Shown: positions 9,304 through 20,182, counted from the stretch's first letter. The stretch: DNA of 64,000 nucleotides from Larkinella terrae (GCF_009668025.1 NZ_WJXZ01000006.1:310001-374000); one strand, 5' to 3'. The notes: a model not told the origin generated them from the sequence alone. Program-made: numbers and translations.

Positions 9304-12300
9304 ATGATTCGGCTTACGTTTCCCTTTTGCTGGCGCTTTCTGTTCCTTTTCGTCCTTGCCGTATCGGCATTCGGCCAAAAGAATGGGGCAGATGAGGGCG
9401 AGCCGCCAAGCCGGATTTACCAGCCCAGTCAGTACAACGCCCACGGACAGAATTTTGCCCTGACCCAGGACCAGCGCGGAGTGATGTACATCGGGAATTT
9501 CGCCGGGGTTTTGGAATACGACGGACTGAACTGGCGGACCATTCCGACCACAAACATCACCAAAGTATCGGCCTTGTTGCGGGCGAAAAACGGGTCGATT
9601 TACGTCGGTGCCAACGGCGAATTTGGCGTATTAAAACCGGACAGCACCGGAACACTCGGTTTTGTGAGCCTGAGCCAGAAGGTTAAAAACCGCTTTAGCG
9701 AAATTCTCGCGGTACTCGAAACCACCGATGGAATCTATTTTGTTGCCCGTAAATTCGTCTTCCGCTGGAATGGCAAATCCGTCAACGAATGGTCGACAAC
9801 CCACGAAATTCAGTCGGCGTTTCAGGCCAATCAGTCGGTTTATCTTTTTCAGAAACAGGTCGGGTTAAACCGGTTTGCGAACGGGTCGATCACGGCGGTC
9901 GACCAGAAAGTCAGCGTGCCGGTGCTGTTTGATATTCTGAAAATGGTACCACTGGGGGGCGGAAAATCACTTCTCATTACGAGTAATCAGGGATTATTTC
10001 AGCTTTCCGACAACGCCATTGACGTTTTCAAAAGTCCGGTTAATTCGTATCTGGCCACCAGCCAGGCTACCAGTGGCGCGTTGCTGAGCGACGGCTCGAT
10101 TGCCATCGCGACCCTGCACGGCGGTATTCTGGTGCTTTCGCCCGATGGGCAGCTAAAGCAAACGATTCGCGGGATCGATGGGGTGACCGACCAACTCGCC
10201 AACGCACTCTTTACCGATCGGGAGGGGAATTTGTGGCTGGCGCTCAACAACGGTCTGGCGCAGATTGAAGTGCCGTCGCAACTTACGCTGTTTGGCGCGT
10301 CGTCGCGGCTGACGGGCGAAGTCATGGACATCCGGCGCGTGGGCAATACGGTTTTCATTGCAACGATTAATGGACTTTTTCAACTGACCCGTTCAACGAT
10401 CCAGCCGGTTTCGGGCCTGAACGCCAGTTGTTTCTCTTTAGCCGAAGCCGCCGGTTCGCTCTTCGTGGCCACCAGCAAAGGCGTTTATCAAATAACCGAC
10501 GGCCGTCTTCAGGCGCTGACGCAGGCTTACACGCTAAGTTTAGCAACTTCCCGGAAAGATCCGGCCCGCGTGTACGTCGGCACCGAAAACGGAGCGGGCA
10601 TCCTGACGGTTTTGCGCGGGAAATCCGCCAGTTATCGCCCTATTTCCGGTTTGACGGAGCGGATCGTGGGTATTCACGAAGACCAAACCGGTGCGGTCTG
10701 GCTGGAAACACTGACGGCCGGTTTGTATCATCTGATGCCCGCAACGAACCAGATTCAGTCGTTTTCCAACTTGCAGGGGTTGCCAACCCTGTTTTATAAC
10801 CGCGTAGCCACCACAACGCAGGGAGTGCTGGTGTACAACGAAAAAGGCATTTTTAAGTACGATGCGACCAAAAACCGGTTTTCGCCCTACAGCCCGTTTG
10901 GACTGGGAAAACCGGGTACGGCGTATTGGAAAAATAACCTCGTCGAAGATCGCAACGGAAATATCTGGACGGTGGAAGGTGACAAGAAACGCATTACACT
11001 CTACCAGAAACAAGGTTCTGGTTTTAAGGAATTTATAACGCCTTTTCTGCCGGTTTCCACCTCGCCGATCAATTTGATTTATCTGGACAATCAGGGGTTG
11101 GTCTGGTTCGGTGGGCGCGATGGCGTGATCCGGTACAATGCCGCAGTTCCCAAAAAATACGGGTTGCCGTATCAGGCGTTGATCCGGAAGGTGCAGACGG
11201 TTCAGGAGAAAGACCAGCTCAACGACATTAGCTTCGAATATTCGGCGGCCAGTTTTCCCGTTGCAAAAGGCATTGCTTTTCAGTACATGCTCGAAAATTA
11301 TGACAAAACCTGGTCGGACTGGACGACGGAAAGCAAGAAGGAATACACGAACCTGCCGCCGGGCAACTACCTGTTTCGGGTCCGGGCGCGCAATATCTAC
11401 GAAACCCCCAGCCGGGAAGCCACCTACTCGTTTACCGTACAGCCGCCCTGGTACGGTCGCTGGTGGGTGATTGCGCTGTTCGTACTCGGAACCGGGTTGC
11501 TGATCTATCTGGTGGTGCGCTGGCGGCTGAACCGGGTGTTGCGGGAAAAACAATCGCTGGAGAACCTGATTCAGGAGCGCACCGAGGAGGTCGTCAGTCA
11601 GAAGTCAGAACTGGAAAAACAATCGGAGGAACTGGCGATCAAGAACGATCAGCTTGAAAAAATTGACCTGATTGTGCAGTCGATCAACGCCGAAATTGAC
11701 TTCGCCAACCTCTTCCAGACCATTCTGACCAAGTTTTCGGTGATTCGGAACATGAACAGCGCGAGCTTTCTGGTGTACGACAAACCGACGAATTCCTACC
11801 AGTTCAAGGCGTTGCGCAGCAACCGGGAACTGGCTCATGTCGAGTCGGTTCAGCTCACGCGGGAACAGGCCGAAACCCGCTATCTGTCGCAAACCGTGGA
11901 GATTTTTGAGGATATCTACCTCAAAAACGACGTTTATTACGAGCCGCTAAACAGCCCCATCGACGATCTGGATACGCCCAAGTCGCTGATTACCATTGTA
12001 ATCGAAAACGAAGGGCATATCGAAGGATTCATTACGCTCGAAAACACCGTCCGGTCCGGTGCGTTCGATCAGCGCGACATCAGCATGATCGGGAACTTGC
12101 GCGAACACCTGATTGCGGCTTTCATCAAAACCCGGCTGTTGGAAAACCTTGAAAATACGCTGCACGATCTACGGAATACCCAGAACGAATTGATTCGGCA
12201 GGAAAGGCTGGCGTCAGTCGGGCAATTGACCAAAGGAATTGTTGACCGGATTCTGAACCCGCTCAATTACGTCAGCAACTTTTCGCAATTGTCGGAGGAG

Positions 12301-12957
12301 CTTATTGAAGAAGTGATCGATGGGTTGAAAAAAGAGCCGGACTCGCTGGACGACGTTCTGGATGATCTCGGCGTGCTGAAAATGAATCTCGCTAAAATTC
12401 AGGAACATAGCGGCAGCACAACCCGGATCTTGCAGGACATGCAAGTGTTGCTCCGGGAAAAATCGCGGGATTTTCAGGAAACCGATCTCAATCAGTTTGT
12501 CGAGAACAAAGTGCGGGTTGTGTTGAACAAGCTGAAAACCGATTATCCGGATTTTGCCATCCAACTGGCACTGAATCTGGATAAAAAAGCCATTCGAACC
12601 AATCTGCTCCCCAACGAATTCGGTCAGGCCGTTCAGAATATCGTGAGTAACTCCTACTATACATTATTCGAAAAAAGTAAACTTGCTAAAGACTTCACAC
12701 CCGAAATCCGGATTGTTACCAGCCTGCGGGATGATCAGGTTATTTTGCAAATTCGCGACAACGGGAAGGGGATTCCGCAACGGGAAATCAACAACCTCTT
12801 TAACCCGTTTTTTACCACAAAGCCCACGTCCAAAGGCACCGGTCTGGGTTTGTTCATGACCAAAGATATCGTCCAGCTTCACCGCGGAAAAATCGAGATT
12901 CACTCGAAAGAAGGGGAATTCACCGAAATCCGGATGGTGTTGCCGGTATTGAATTAA
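9304..12957 (+). CDS. Propeller/Y_Y_Y/GAF sensor with ATPase domain but no canonical phospho-acceptor His
   Basis: A 1217-residue membrane sensor. A signal peptide (MIRLTFPFCWRFLFLFVLAV) precedes a two-component-regulator-type beta-propeller (repeats such as LFTDREGNLWLALNNGLAQI). A Y_Y_Y domain follows (GIAFQYMLENYDKTWSDW to YLFRVRARN), then a transmembrane helix at about 719-741, a coiled coil, a GAF-like region at about 800-950, a dimerisation helix, and a HATPase_c domain with an intact N box (FGQAVQNIVSNSY), DNGKGIP and GTGLGLFMTKDIVQ. Where kinases read GxxHExxNPL, this protein reads GIVDRILNPL: Asp981 replaces His and Arg replaces Glu. Phosphotransfer is therefore doubtful. No response regulator is adjacent. 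It follows the transporter gene by 84 nt, probably in the same transcript. Confidence 0.85.
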   Translation: MIRLTFPFCWRFLFLFVLAVSAFGQKNGADEGEPPSRIYQPSQYNAHGQNFALTQDQRGVMYIGNFAGVLEYDGLNWRTIPTTNITKVSALLRAKNGSIYVGANGEFGVLKPDSTGTLGFVSLSQKVKNRFSEILAVLETTDGIYFVARKFVFRWNGKSVNEWSTTHEIQSAFQANQSVYLFQKQVGLNRFANGSITAVDQKVSVPVLFDILKMVPLGGGKSLLITSNQGLFQLSDNAIDVFKSPVNSYLATSQATSGALLSDGSIAIATLHGGILVLSPDGQLKQTIRGIDGVTDQLANALFTDREGNLWLALNNGLAQIEVPSQLTLFGASSRLTGEVMDIRRVGNTVFIATINGLFQLTRSTIQPVSGLNASCFSLAEAAGSLFVATSKGVYQITDGRLQALTQAYTLSLATSRKDPARVYVGTENGAGILTVLRGKSASYRPISGLTERIVGIHEDQTGAVWLETLTAGLYHLMPATNQIQSFSNLQGLPTLFYNRVATTTQGVLVYNEKGIFKYDATKNRFSPYSPFGLGKPGTAYWKNNLVEDRNGNIWTVEGDKKRITLYQKQGSGFKEFITPFLPVSTSPINLIYLDNQGLVWFGGRDGVIRYNAAVPKKYGLPYQALIRKVQTVQEKDQLNDISFEYSAASFPVAKGIAFQYMLENYDKTWSDWTTESKKEYTNLPPGNYLFRVRARNIYETPSREATYSFTVQPPWYGRWWVIALFVLGTGLLIYLVVRWRLNRVLREKQSLENLIQERTEEVVSQKSELEKQSEELAIKNDQLEKIDLIVQSINAEIDFANLFQTILTKFSVIRNMNSASFLVYDKPTNSYQFKALRSNRELAHVESVQLTREQAETRYLSQTVEIFEDIYLKNDVYYEPLNSPIDDLDTPKSLITIVIENEGHIEGFITLENTVRSGAFDQRDISMIGNLREHLIAAFIKTRLLENLENTLHDLRNTQNELIRQERLASVGQLTKGIVDRILNPLNYVSNFSQLSEELIEEVIDGLKKEPDSLDDVLDDLGVLKMNLAKIQEHSGSTTRILQDMQVLLREKSRDFQETDLNQFVENKVRVVLNKLKTDYPDFAIQLALNLDKKAIRTNLLPNEFGQAVQNIVSNSYYTLFEKSKLAKDFTPEIRIVTSLRDDQVILQIRDNGKGIPQREINNLFNPFFTTKPTSKGTGLGLFMTKDIVQLHRGKIEIHSKEGEFTEIRMVLPVLN

Positions 12958-13013
12958 CTTTTTTTCGGTATGCGCGGTTCAACGGAAGGTGTTGACTACG
13001 TTGGTCGTGCGGC

Positions 13014-13784
13014 TTAGAAATTGAGCCCGTAGCTTCCGGTGTAGACCTTGCCGTTGCTGAAAAAAATGTTGATCAACAGATCGCTCTGCACCGTCTGATC
13101 ATCGAATACGACCGGTTTCCAGCGGGGCATGTCGTGTAGAGATTCCACCACCTGCTTCGAAAACCGGCGTTCGGAATCGGGGCGTTGTTCCATATAGGGT
13201 AACGTCTGCAGACCAAACAGAATCCCGTCTTCCGACAGCGTTGCCCGCAGCGTGAAAAAAAACGACGGATTCTCCGGTTGCAGGTGACCCAATCGACTCC
13301 GCAAAAATTCAATAAATTTCTTCTGACCGCCCTCAAATTCCGCTTTTTGCGACAAGGGCTGGCACGAAACAGCCGTGCCTTCCGGCGAAAAACATTCTCC
13401 TTTCCGAACCGTACCGCGACGATAAAACTCCTTTCGTTTCAGTGTGCCGTCTTCGTAATAGGAAAAGAAGGGGCCGTTAATTTCGTTTTCTTTAAAATCA
13501 CACGTCCAGTGAAGTTGCCCGTTTGGGTACCAGCAGCGGGTCTGGCCGTGCCGGACGCCCAGTTGAAAATCGTTGTAATGCTCTTCCGAAAGCCGCTGGT
13601 TGGCTTTGTCATACATTCGAACGGTAGCTACTTTTTTCCACCGGTCGTGGTACGTAATTTCTTCAATCAGGTTGCGGTATTCCCGGACTTCCACACGGTT
13701 TTTCATCCGGCGATTCTTTTTCGTGTCATCGTCGGGGTTGGAGACCAGCAGGGAAGCCATGACCAATAGAAAAAAAGGACTCAT
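13014..13784 (-). CDS. Secreted YwqK/MORN-type repeat protein
   Basis: A 256-residue exported protein of unknown function. A short signal sequence (MSPFFLLVMASLLVSN) leads into MORN-like antitoxin/YwqK-type repeats, for example WYPNGQLHWTCDFKENEING and YYEDGTLKRKEFYRRGTVRKGE. The C-terminal 90 residues resemble a TonB-C/energy-transducer-like fold (DLLINIFFSNGKVYTGSYGLNF region). It converges with the sensor gene across only 56 bp and diverges from the GH43 gene. Some YwqK-family proteins are annotated as antitoxins, but there is no partner toxin here and an envelope role is more likely. Confidence 0.6.
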   Translation of the reverse strand: MSPFFLLVMASLLVSNPDDDTKKNRRMKNRVEVREYRNLIEEITYHDRWKKVATVRMYDKANQRLSEEHYNDFQLGVRHGQTRCWYPNGQLHWTCDFKENEINGPFFSYYEDGTLKRKEFYRRGTVRKGECFSPEGTAVSCQPLSQKAEFEGGQKKFIEFLRSRLGHLQPENPSFFFTLRATLSEDGILFGLQTLPYMEQRPDSERRFSKQVVESLHDMPRWKPVVFDDQTVQSDLLINIFFSNGKVYTGSYGLNF

Positions 13785-13880
13785 TTATTCGATGAATCGG
13801 ACGGAAAACTGTGTAAAGAAGGGGCACTCGCGCCGGTAATACTCATTGTTTTGGATAAAACACGGCGTAAAACCGGTTTT

Positions 13881-13914
13881 TTTCTTTATTCCGACGTACT
13901 ACTTCTTACTTTTG
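13881..13914 (+). promoter_or_regulatory. Predicted promoter of the GH43 gene
   Basis: TACTTTTG at 13907-13914 matches TAnnTTTG, with TTTC at 13881-13884 near the -33 position. Transcription would start near 13921. This places the true start codon at 13942 and rules out the longer in-frame start at 13846, which would lie upstream of the promoter. Confidence 0.5.
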
Positions 13915-13941
13915 TTTACTAAAATAAATCAACAGGAACGA

Positions 13942-15495
13942 ATGAAGTTTGTTTGTATCGGCCTCCTTTTTACCCTCTTTTTTACTCCCTGCCATGCCCA
14001 AAAAACCGCTCCAACGGCTACCTATCGCAATCCGGTCATCGCGGGCGATTTTGCCGATCCGTCGGTCATCCGCGTGGGCGACACCTATTACGCGGTCGGT
14101 ACGTCCTCCGAATGGGGACCCGCTTACCCCATCTATACCTCGCGTGATCTGGTGAACTGGTCGTACGTCGGGCCGGTTTTTTCGAAACTTCCGGACTGGA
14201 CGATGGGCAGTTACTGGGCCCCGGAGTTGTTCCACCGGAACGGTACCTTTTACGTGTATTACACCGCCCGCCGGAAATCAGATAAACGCTCGTTCATCGG
14301 CGTTGCAACCACCCGCGATTTGACCAAAGGATTTACGGACCACGGGGTTATCATCGAGTGGACTTCCGAAGCCATCGACGCTTTTGTGATCGAAGATCAG
14401 GGTAAACTGTATATTTCCTGGAAAGCCTACGGCCTGGACAAGGGTAAGTCGATCGAACTGCTCGGCGCCGAACTGGCACAGGACGGGTTGAAAGTGATCG
14501 GCAAAGAGTTCACAATGCTGACTGCCGACCGCAACAACTGGGAAGCCGGTGGGGCAGAGGGGCAGGCGTTGTTTAAGCGCGGGAAGTATTTTTACATGCT
14601 GTATTCCGGGAATGCCTGTTGCGGGGAGCGCTGCAATTACCAGGTCGGTCTGGCGCGGGCGGAAAAATTCCAGGGGCCGTGGGAGAAGTTTGCCGGAAAC
14701 CCGGTTCTGGTCAGCGATGATACCTGGAAATGCCCCGGACACGGCACTGTGGTCACGACGCCGGACAACCGCTATTTCTACCTGCACCACGCGTACAACG
14801 GAACCGATTTTACCTTTGCCGGTCGGCAAGGCGTTCTGAGTGAGCTGGTTTGGGATGAAAAAACGCAGTGGCCGGTTTTTCGCTACGGAACCGCCGTGCC
14901 AGCTCAGGCCGAATCACCCTCAAAAACCGCTCAGAAAAAGGAGCTGAATCTGGCCGTCGATTTCGCAAAACCGGTGACCGACGATTTCTGGGTCTGGGAT
15001 GTGAGTTTGCCAAAGCCGGAGTTTACCGTCGGAAATGGTTCGTTGAAGCTGACAAATACCGCGACAAATGCGACCGGGAGCTTTCTGGGAATGGTCATTA
15101 AAAAAGGAAATTTCACCTTTTCAACCACCGTCGAACCACAGTCGGATTTGCTCCAGAGCATTACGTTGTACGGCGATGCTGCCAACGCGCTGGGATTCGG
15201 CGTACGGAGAGGAGCGATTGAACTCTGGCAGGTGAAAGACGGCGTTCGAACGGTGATTCAATCAAAATCGTTGCCGGAATCGACGTCTCCCGTCCGATTG
15301 CAGGTCAGAAGCCGGGTGGGACAGTTTTATGATTTTTCCTGGTCGGTGGCAGGCAGTAAACCCGAGTCAATCATCCAATCGCCGGTAAACGGTTCGTATC
15401 TACCGCGCTGGGACCGTGCCCCTCGGATTGGCCTTAGCGTTTCAGGGAGTAACGGACAAGGCAGCGTCAAGTCAGTAACTATACAATACGAGTAA
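13942..15495 (+). CDS. Secreted glycoside hydrolase family 43 enzyme
   Basis: A 517-residue glycosidase (xylan/arabinan-type substrates are usual for GH43). A clean signal peptide (MKFVCIGLLFTLFFTPCHAQ) precedes the five-bladed GH43 propeller. Motifs include RNPVIAGDFADPSVIRVGDTYY with the catalytic-base Asp in the DP(S) motif, a SYWAPELF blade, DAFVIEDQGKLYISW carrying the pKa-modulating Asp, and AEGQALFKRGKYFYMLYS with the likely acid Glu. The catalytic part ends near residue 315. A C-terminal beta-sandwich of about 190 residues could help substrate binding. It stands alone on the + strand, without a SusC/SusD pair nearby, so it is not in a classical polysaccharide utilisation locus. Confidence 0.88.
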   Translation: MKFVCIGLLFTLFFTPCHAQKTAPTATYRNPVIAGDFADPSVIRVGDTYYAVGTSSEWGPAYPIYTSRDLVNWSYVGPVFSKLPDWTMGSYWAPELFHRNGTFYVYYTARRKSDKRSFIGVATTRDLTKGFTDHGVIIEWTSEAIDAFVIEDQGKLYISWKAYGLDKGKSIELLGAELAQDGLKVIGKEFTMLTADRNNWEAGGAEGQALFKRGKYFYMLYSGNACCGERCNYQVGLARAEKFQGPWEKFAGNPVLVSDDTWKCPGHGTVVTTPDNRYFYLHHAYNGTDFTFAGRQGVLSELVWDEKTQWPVFRYGTAVPAQAESPSKTAQKKELNLAVDFAKPVTDDFWVWDVSLPKPEFTVGNGSLKLTNTATNATGSFLGMVIKKGNFTFSTTVEPQSDLLQSITLYGDAANALGFGVRRGAIELWQVKDGVRTVIQSKSLPESTSPVRLQVRSRVGQFYDFSWSVAGSKPESIIQSPVNGSYLPRWDRAPRIGLSVSGSNGQGSVKSVTIQYE

Positions 15496-15554
15496 TTCAT
15501 GGAAGCTATTCAGGAATGGAATTCGGCGGGCAAGGTATTCAATTCCTGAAAAAA

Positions 15555-15585
15555 GAAAAAGGACGCTGGGTTGCGTCCTTTTTTC
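15555..15585. terminator. Bidirectional Rho-independent terminator
   Basis: The stem GAAAAAGGACGC pairs with GCGTCCTTTTTTC around a 6-nt loop, with A and T runs on the two sides. It serves both the GH43 gene and the convergent lipoprotein gene. Confidence 0.8.
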
Positions 15586-15588
15586 GTA

Positions 15589-15984
15589 TTAGCTACGGCG
15601 GTTTTGTTGCTCCAGCTGGAAAAGTCTTTCGCGTTGGCTGGGTGTCAGCACGGACATCAAATCCTGCCGTTTTTGTTGCTGCAATTCGCGGTAATCGCGC
15701 CGGTCGTTGCGTTCGTCGCGGGTCAGCCCCCGTCTTTCGTAGCGATCCTGAATATTCCTGATTTCGCGTTTCTGGCGATTGGTGAGCCGCAGTTCGTTTT
15801 CCCAGCGGGCCAGTTTATTTTCCAGCGGAATTTCCCGAACGTCCGGATTATCGTAGCGGCCATACCGACTGTCGCGCCGGTCGTAGCGATCATACCGGTC
15901 ATTCCGGGTTGTTGTCGTGCGTTGCGAAGTACAACCGCCAATCAGCAGTCCAACAGCCGCAATCATTATCAATGCCTTTTTCAT
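15589..15984 (-). CDS. Small Arg/Asp/Tyr-rich lipoprotein
   Basis: A 131-residue lipoprotein with lipobox LLIGGC (Cys at about residue 18). A low-complexity linker of RYDRYDRRDSRYGRYD type follows, then a charged helical domain containing LTNRQKREIRNIQ and LTPSQRERLFQL. The two LTxxQ-like motifs resemble those of Spy/CpxP periplasmic helical proteins, which suggests a periplasmic chaperone or stress role; this is inference. It is monocistronic, bounded by terminators on both sides. Confidence 0.65.
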   Translation of the reverse strand: MKKALIMIAAVGLLIGGCTSQRTTTTRNDRYDRYDRRDSRYGRYDNPDVREIPLENKLARWENELRLTNRQKREIRNIQDRYERRGLTRDERNDRRDYRELQQQKRQDLMSVLTPSQRERLFQLEQQNRRS

Positions 15985-16065
15985 GTTCGTATCTGTTTGT
16001 TTTTGGAGTTGGATCGATCTTCCGGGCGAAGGTTTAAACGCGCGTAGAGAATTGATTCCATAATT

Positions 16066-16097
16066 AAAAAGCCTCCGGAAAACTCCGGAGGCTTTTT
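16066..16097 (-). terminator. Rho-independent terminator downstream of the small membrane-protein gene
   Basis: A perfect 14-bp stem (AAAAAGCCTCCGGA and its complement) with a 4-nt loop and flanking A/T runs. It lies just after the minus-strand gene 16130-16294. Confidence 0.85.
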
Positions 16098-16129
16098 CAC
16101 TTACTTATATTCAAGTTGATTCCTGGTAT

Positions 16130-16294
16130 CTACACAACCCGATCTCCACGGATCAATCGCAAAATGATGGCAATAACGGCGATCACCAGTAGCACATGGA
16201 TGATGTTACCCATTCCAAAACTACCGAAGCCCAACAATCCGACTAACCAAATGATGATTAATACTACCGCGATGACATAAAGCAAATTTCCCAT
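16130..16294 (-). CDS. Lmo0937-type (DUF5670) small membrane protein
   Basis: A 54-residue protein beginning MGNLLYVIAVVLIIIWLVGL and ending LRLIRGDRVV. It is two short transmembrane helices joined by the Gly-rich turn GLLGFGSFGMGN, the pattern of the widespread Lmo0937/DUF5670 family, whose function is unknown. A dedicated terminator follows. Family members are often stress-linked, but nothing here proves that. Confidence 0.7.
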   Translation of the reverse strand: MGNLLYVIAVVLIIIWLVGLLGFGSFGMGNIIHVLLVIAVIAIILRLIRGDRVV

Positions 16295-16468
16295 GACGTT
16301 CCCAAGTTTTGGTTTAAGTTGATTGAACTACGCTAATGAGAAGGAAAAATGCGTGCCAATTCGTAAAAACCGCCTTTTCAGGCCTAAAAGGGTGGTTTTT
16401 AATTTTAAATAAGTAAAGTTGTACCCAAATAGTGTGTCGAATTGTAGAAAATAATTCACATCAGTCAA

Positions 16469-16545
16469 CTAATAATAAATGTAAAATGATGAATGCTAAA
16501 TGTAAAAGTGAGGTATTCTAAGACACTTTTACATTTATTATTAAG
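16469..16545. repeat. AT-rich intergenic inverted repeat with duplicated left arm
   Basis: The right arm (16524-16545) can pair with either of two left-arm words, AATAATAAATGTAAAA at 16471-16486 or AAATGTAAAAGTG at 16498-16510, which share the core AAATGTAAAA. It lies immediately downstream of the groEL terminator and belongs to the intergenic hairpin class seen across this window. Confidence 0.6.
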
Positions 16546-16549
16546 AACA

Positions 16550-16578
16550 AAAGCCCCCGACACGCGGCCGGGGGCTTT
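16550..16578 (-). terminator. groEL terminator
   Basis: AAAGCCCCCG pairs perfectly with CGGGGGCTTT around a 9-nt loop, 28 nt after the groEL stop. Confidence 0.85.
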
Positions 16579-16605
16579 CAGTTTATCCGAAAAACGGAGG
16601 GTTTT

Positions 16606-18328
<1,723 letters not shown>

Positions 18329-18333
18329 GAACC

Positions 18334-18627
18334 TTAGATAATGGCAAAAATGTCCGATTCCCGCATGATAAGATACTCCTTACCATCTACGGTGATCTCG
18401 GTACCGGCATATTTACCGTACAAAACGGTATCGCCAACCTGAACGGTCAGGGGCTCATCTTTTTTGCCCGAGCCAACGGCTACGATCGTTCCACGTTGTG
18501 GTTTTTCTTTAGCTGTGTCGGGGATAATGATACCAAATGCGGTTTTTTCTTCAGCAGGTGCTGCTTCAACCAGCACCCGGTCAGCCAACGGTCTTACGTT
18601 TACTTTACTTTCCGTTACTGCTTCCAT
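18334..18627 (-). CDS. groS: Co-chaperonin GroES (10 kDa)
   Basis: A 97-residue lid of the GroEL chamber. It has the conserved segments [11 protein letters not shown], the mobile-loop region around [19 protein letters not shown], and [22 protein letters not shown]. The start at 18627 ([11 protein letters not shown]) fits the family; a longer in-frame Met at 18723 would add 32 non-homologous residues. It is transcribed ahead of groEL. Confidence 0.97.
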   Translation of the reverse strand: MEAVTESKVNVRPLADRVLVEAAPAEEKTAFGIIIPDTAKEKPQRGTIVAVGSGKKDEPLTVQVGDTVLYGKYAGTEITVDGKEYLIMRESDIFAII

Positions 18628-18922
18628 AATGGGCTTGTGTTTTAGAAGTTTAACTTGTTTAATGCTTGATAAATAGCCGACCCTCAACTGACCGTATTTC
18701 AGGCCGGGCTTGACGGTCGACACTGGTCACTTATTGTGCCAGACCACTTTTTTCTGGTAATACTGACAAAATTTCCGATTTGTAATGTCAGTTTGGTAAT
18801 CAACGGGTTAGAGCGACTATTTTTTTGCGGAAGAAAAATTTGACCAAACACTATTTGGCAGAAAGCGTTTTTTCGTTACCTTACTAAACAACAAGACTCA
18901 CCGTTTTTCATTGGATTTGTCT

Positions 18923-19663
18923 ATGAAAAAACTTCAGAAAGACTGGTTGACACAAGGACTGATTGATTTGGAATACAAAAAGTTTGTTGTTCTGGCTTAC
19001 CTGCAAAACGTTCAGCAACATTTTTCTGACAAAAAGCTCTACCCGGACCTGACGGAGTTGCGCGATCATTACGAAAGCAGCCTCCGATTTCGGAACCGCA
19101 AAGGTACGCTTTCTGCCTCATTTCCCAAGGACGCCACTGGAATTGACCCCGAAAGTCTTACGGTACGGTACCAGCCCCGGCAGGAGGAAGAGGATTATAT
19201 GGCAGAAATCGACTCTATTCTCAATTTTGCGCTGCCCCGGTTTGGTCAAACGCTGACGAAAGGTCAGCAAATGGCCGACGAACTGGCTGCCAACTTAACC
19301 CTGACACCGATCGGAATGCTGCCCCTGCGCCGGGACGAAGGGTACCTTTTTCTGCACTGGACGGCTCATTCCCAGACCCATATCTATTATTTTAACCTGA
19401 GCTGGACGGGGCTGGCCCTGCCCGGTTTTACCTTTACGAATACCAGCCAGACCACTACCCAGCCCCTCAGGACGCGGTATATCGACTCCGTTCGGAAAGG
19501 AATTGGCGTAACCTACGAAACCCTGAAACTGGAATTGATTCGCCGTCGGCCGTTCCTGCCCAATCCAGCCACGTTTATGGTGGAATCAAAACGCCGATTG
19601 CCGCTGGAAGAAACGCTGCTGCCGATGGCGGAACGGCTGGTCGAACGGCAGGTTTTGGAATAA
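18923..19663 (+). CDS. Conserved hypothetical cytosolic protein
   Basis: A 246-residue protein with no recognisable domain. It starts MKKLQKDWLTQGLIDLEYKK at an ATG; a TTG four codons upstream is possible but unnecessary. The sequence is soluble, mixed alpha/beta, and lacks a signal peptide. The middle section (LTPIGMLPLRRDEGYLFLHW) and the C-terminal (LELIRRRPFLPNPATFMVE) look structured. The gene is 12 nt ahead of a GNAT gene and probably co-transcribed. Function unknown. Confidence 0.7.
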   Translation: MKKLQKDWLTQGLIDLEYKKFVVLAYLQNVQQHFSDKKLYPDLTELRDHYESSLRFRNRKGTLSASFPKDATGIDPESLTVRYQPRQEEEDYMAEIDSILNFALPRFGQTLTKGQQMADELAANLTLTPIGMLPLRRDEGYLFLHWTAHSQTHIYYFNLSWTGLALPGFTFTNTSQTTTQPLRTRYIDSVRKGIGVTYETLKLELIRRRPFLPNPATFMVESKRRLPLEETLLPMAERLVERQVLE

Positions 19664-19675
19664 AAACAACCAGGA

Positions 19676-20182
19676 ATGACCTATATATTTCGGAATGACC
19701 AACCGGATACCTTTTTGAGGATCGTCCGGGAAGTAGGCCAGTGGCTCGTCGACAGCGGACAAACCCTTTGGAATATTGACTCGCTGACAGCCGAAAACCT
19801 GTTCGACGCATACACTACCGGCAATTCTTACGTGATGTACGCCGTCGGTGACGACGGGCTGGAAGTCCCGGCGGCTACGTTCACGCTGCAGTGGAAAGAT
19901 CCGCTTTATTTCGGTGACGTTCCTGATCAAACCGCCGGGTTCATCCATAAGCTGGCCATTCGGAGGCAGTTTGCGGGCCAGAATCTGTTTCAGTCGATCC
20001 TCGAATTCTGCCATGACGTTTGTCGGCAACGGGGCATTCACGAGATCCAATTGGAAACTGATGCGACGCGGCCCCCGCTGATGCGGTTTTACGAACGGTA
20101 CGGGTTTCAGCCTACTTATCAGAAAACCATTCACGAATTTGGCCAGACCTTTACCTGCCAGTATTATGTGATGCGGTTTTGA
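19676..20182 (+). CDS. GNAT-family N-acetyltransferase
   Basis: A 168-residue acetyltransferase. Motif A is KLAIRRQFAGQNLFQSILEF, with the Q/RxxGxG/A loop degenerate as RRQFAGQN. The C-terminal RFYERYGFQPTY is the typical motif B, and VRQRGIHEIQLETDATRP-like segment precedes it (reads CRQRGIHEIQLETDA). It is expressed with the preceding hypothetical gene (12-nt gap). Substrate unknown. Confidence 0.85.
   Translation: MTYIFRNDQPDTFLRIVREVGQWLVDSGQTLWNIDSLTAENLFDAYTTGNSYVMYAVGDDGLEVPAATFTLQWKDPLYFGDVPDQTAGFIHKLAIRRQFAGQNLFQSILEFCHDVCRQRGIHEIQLETDATRPPLMRFYERYGFQPTYQKTIHEFGQTFTCQYYVMRF

Noticed and set aside
13014-13784. Toxin-antitoxin module based on the YwqK-like protein
   Set aside because: The protein has a signal sequence, there is no small toxin gene next to it, and the gene stands alone.
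13846-13941. Longer N-terminus for the GH43 enzyme
   Set aside because: It would start upstream of a good -7 promoter box and bury the signal peptide 32 residues inside the protein.
18628-18922. CIRCE or HrcA operator for groESL
   Set aside because: No TTAGCACTC/GAGTGCTAA repeat is present in the region upstream of groES.
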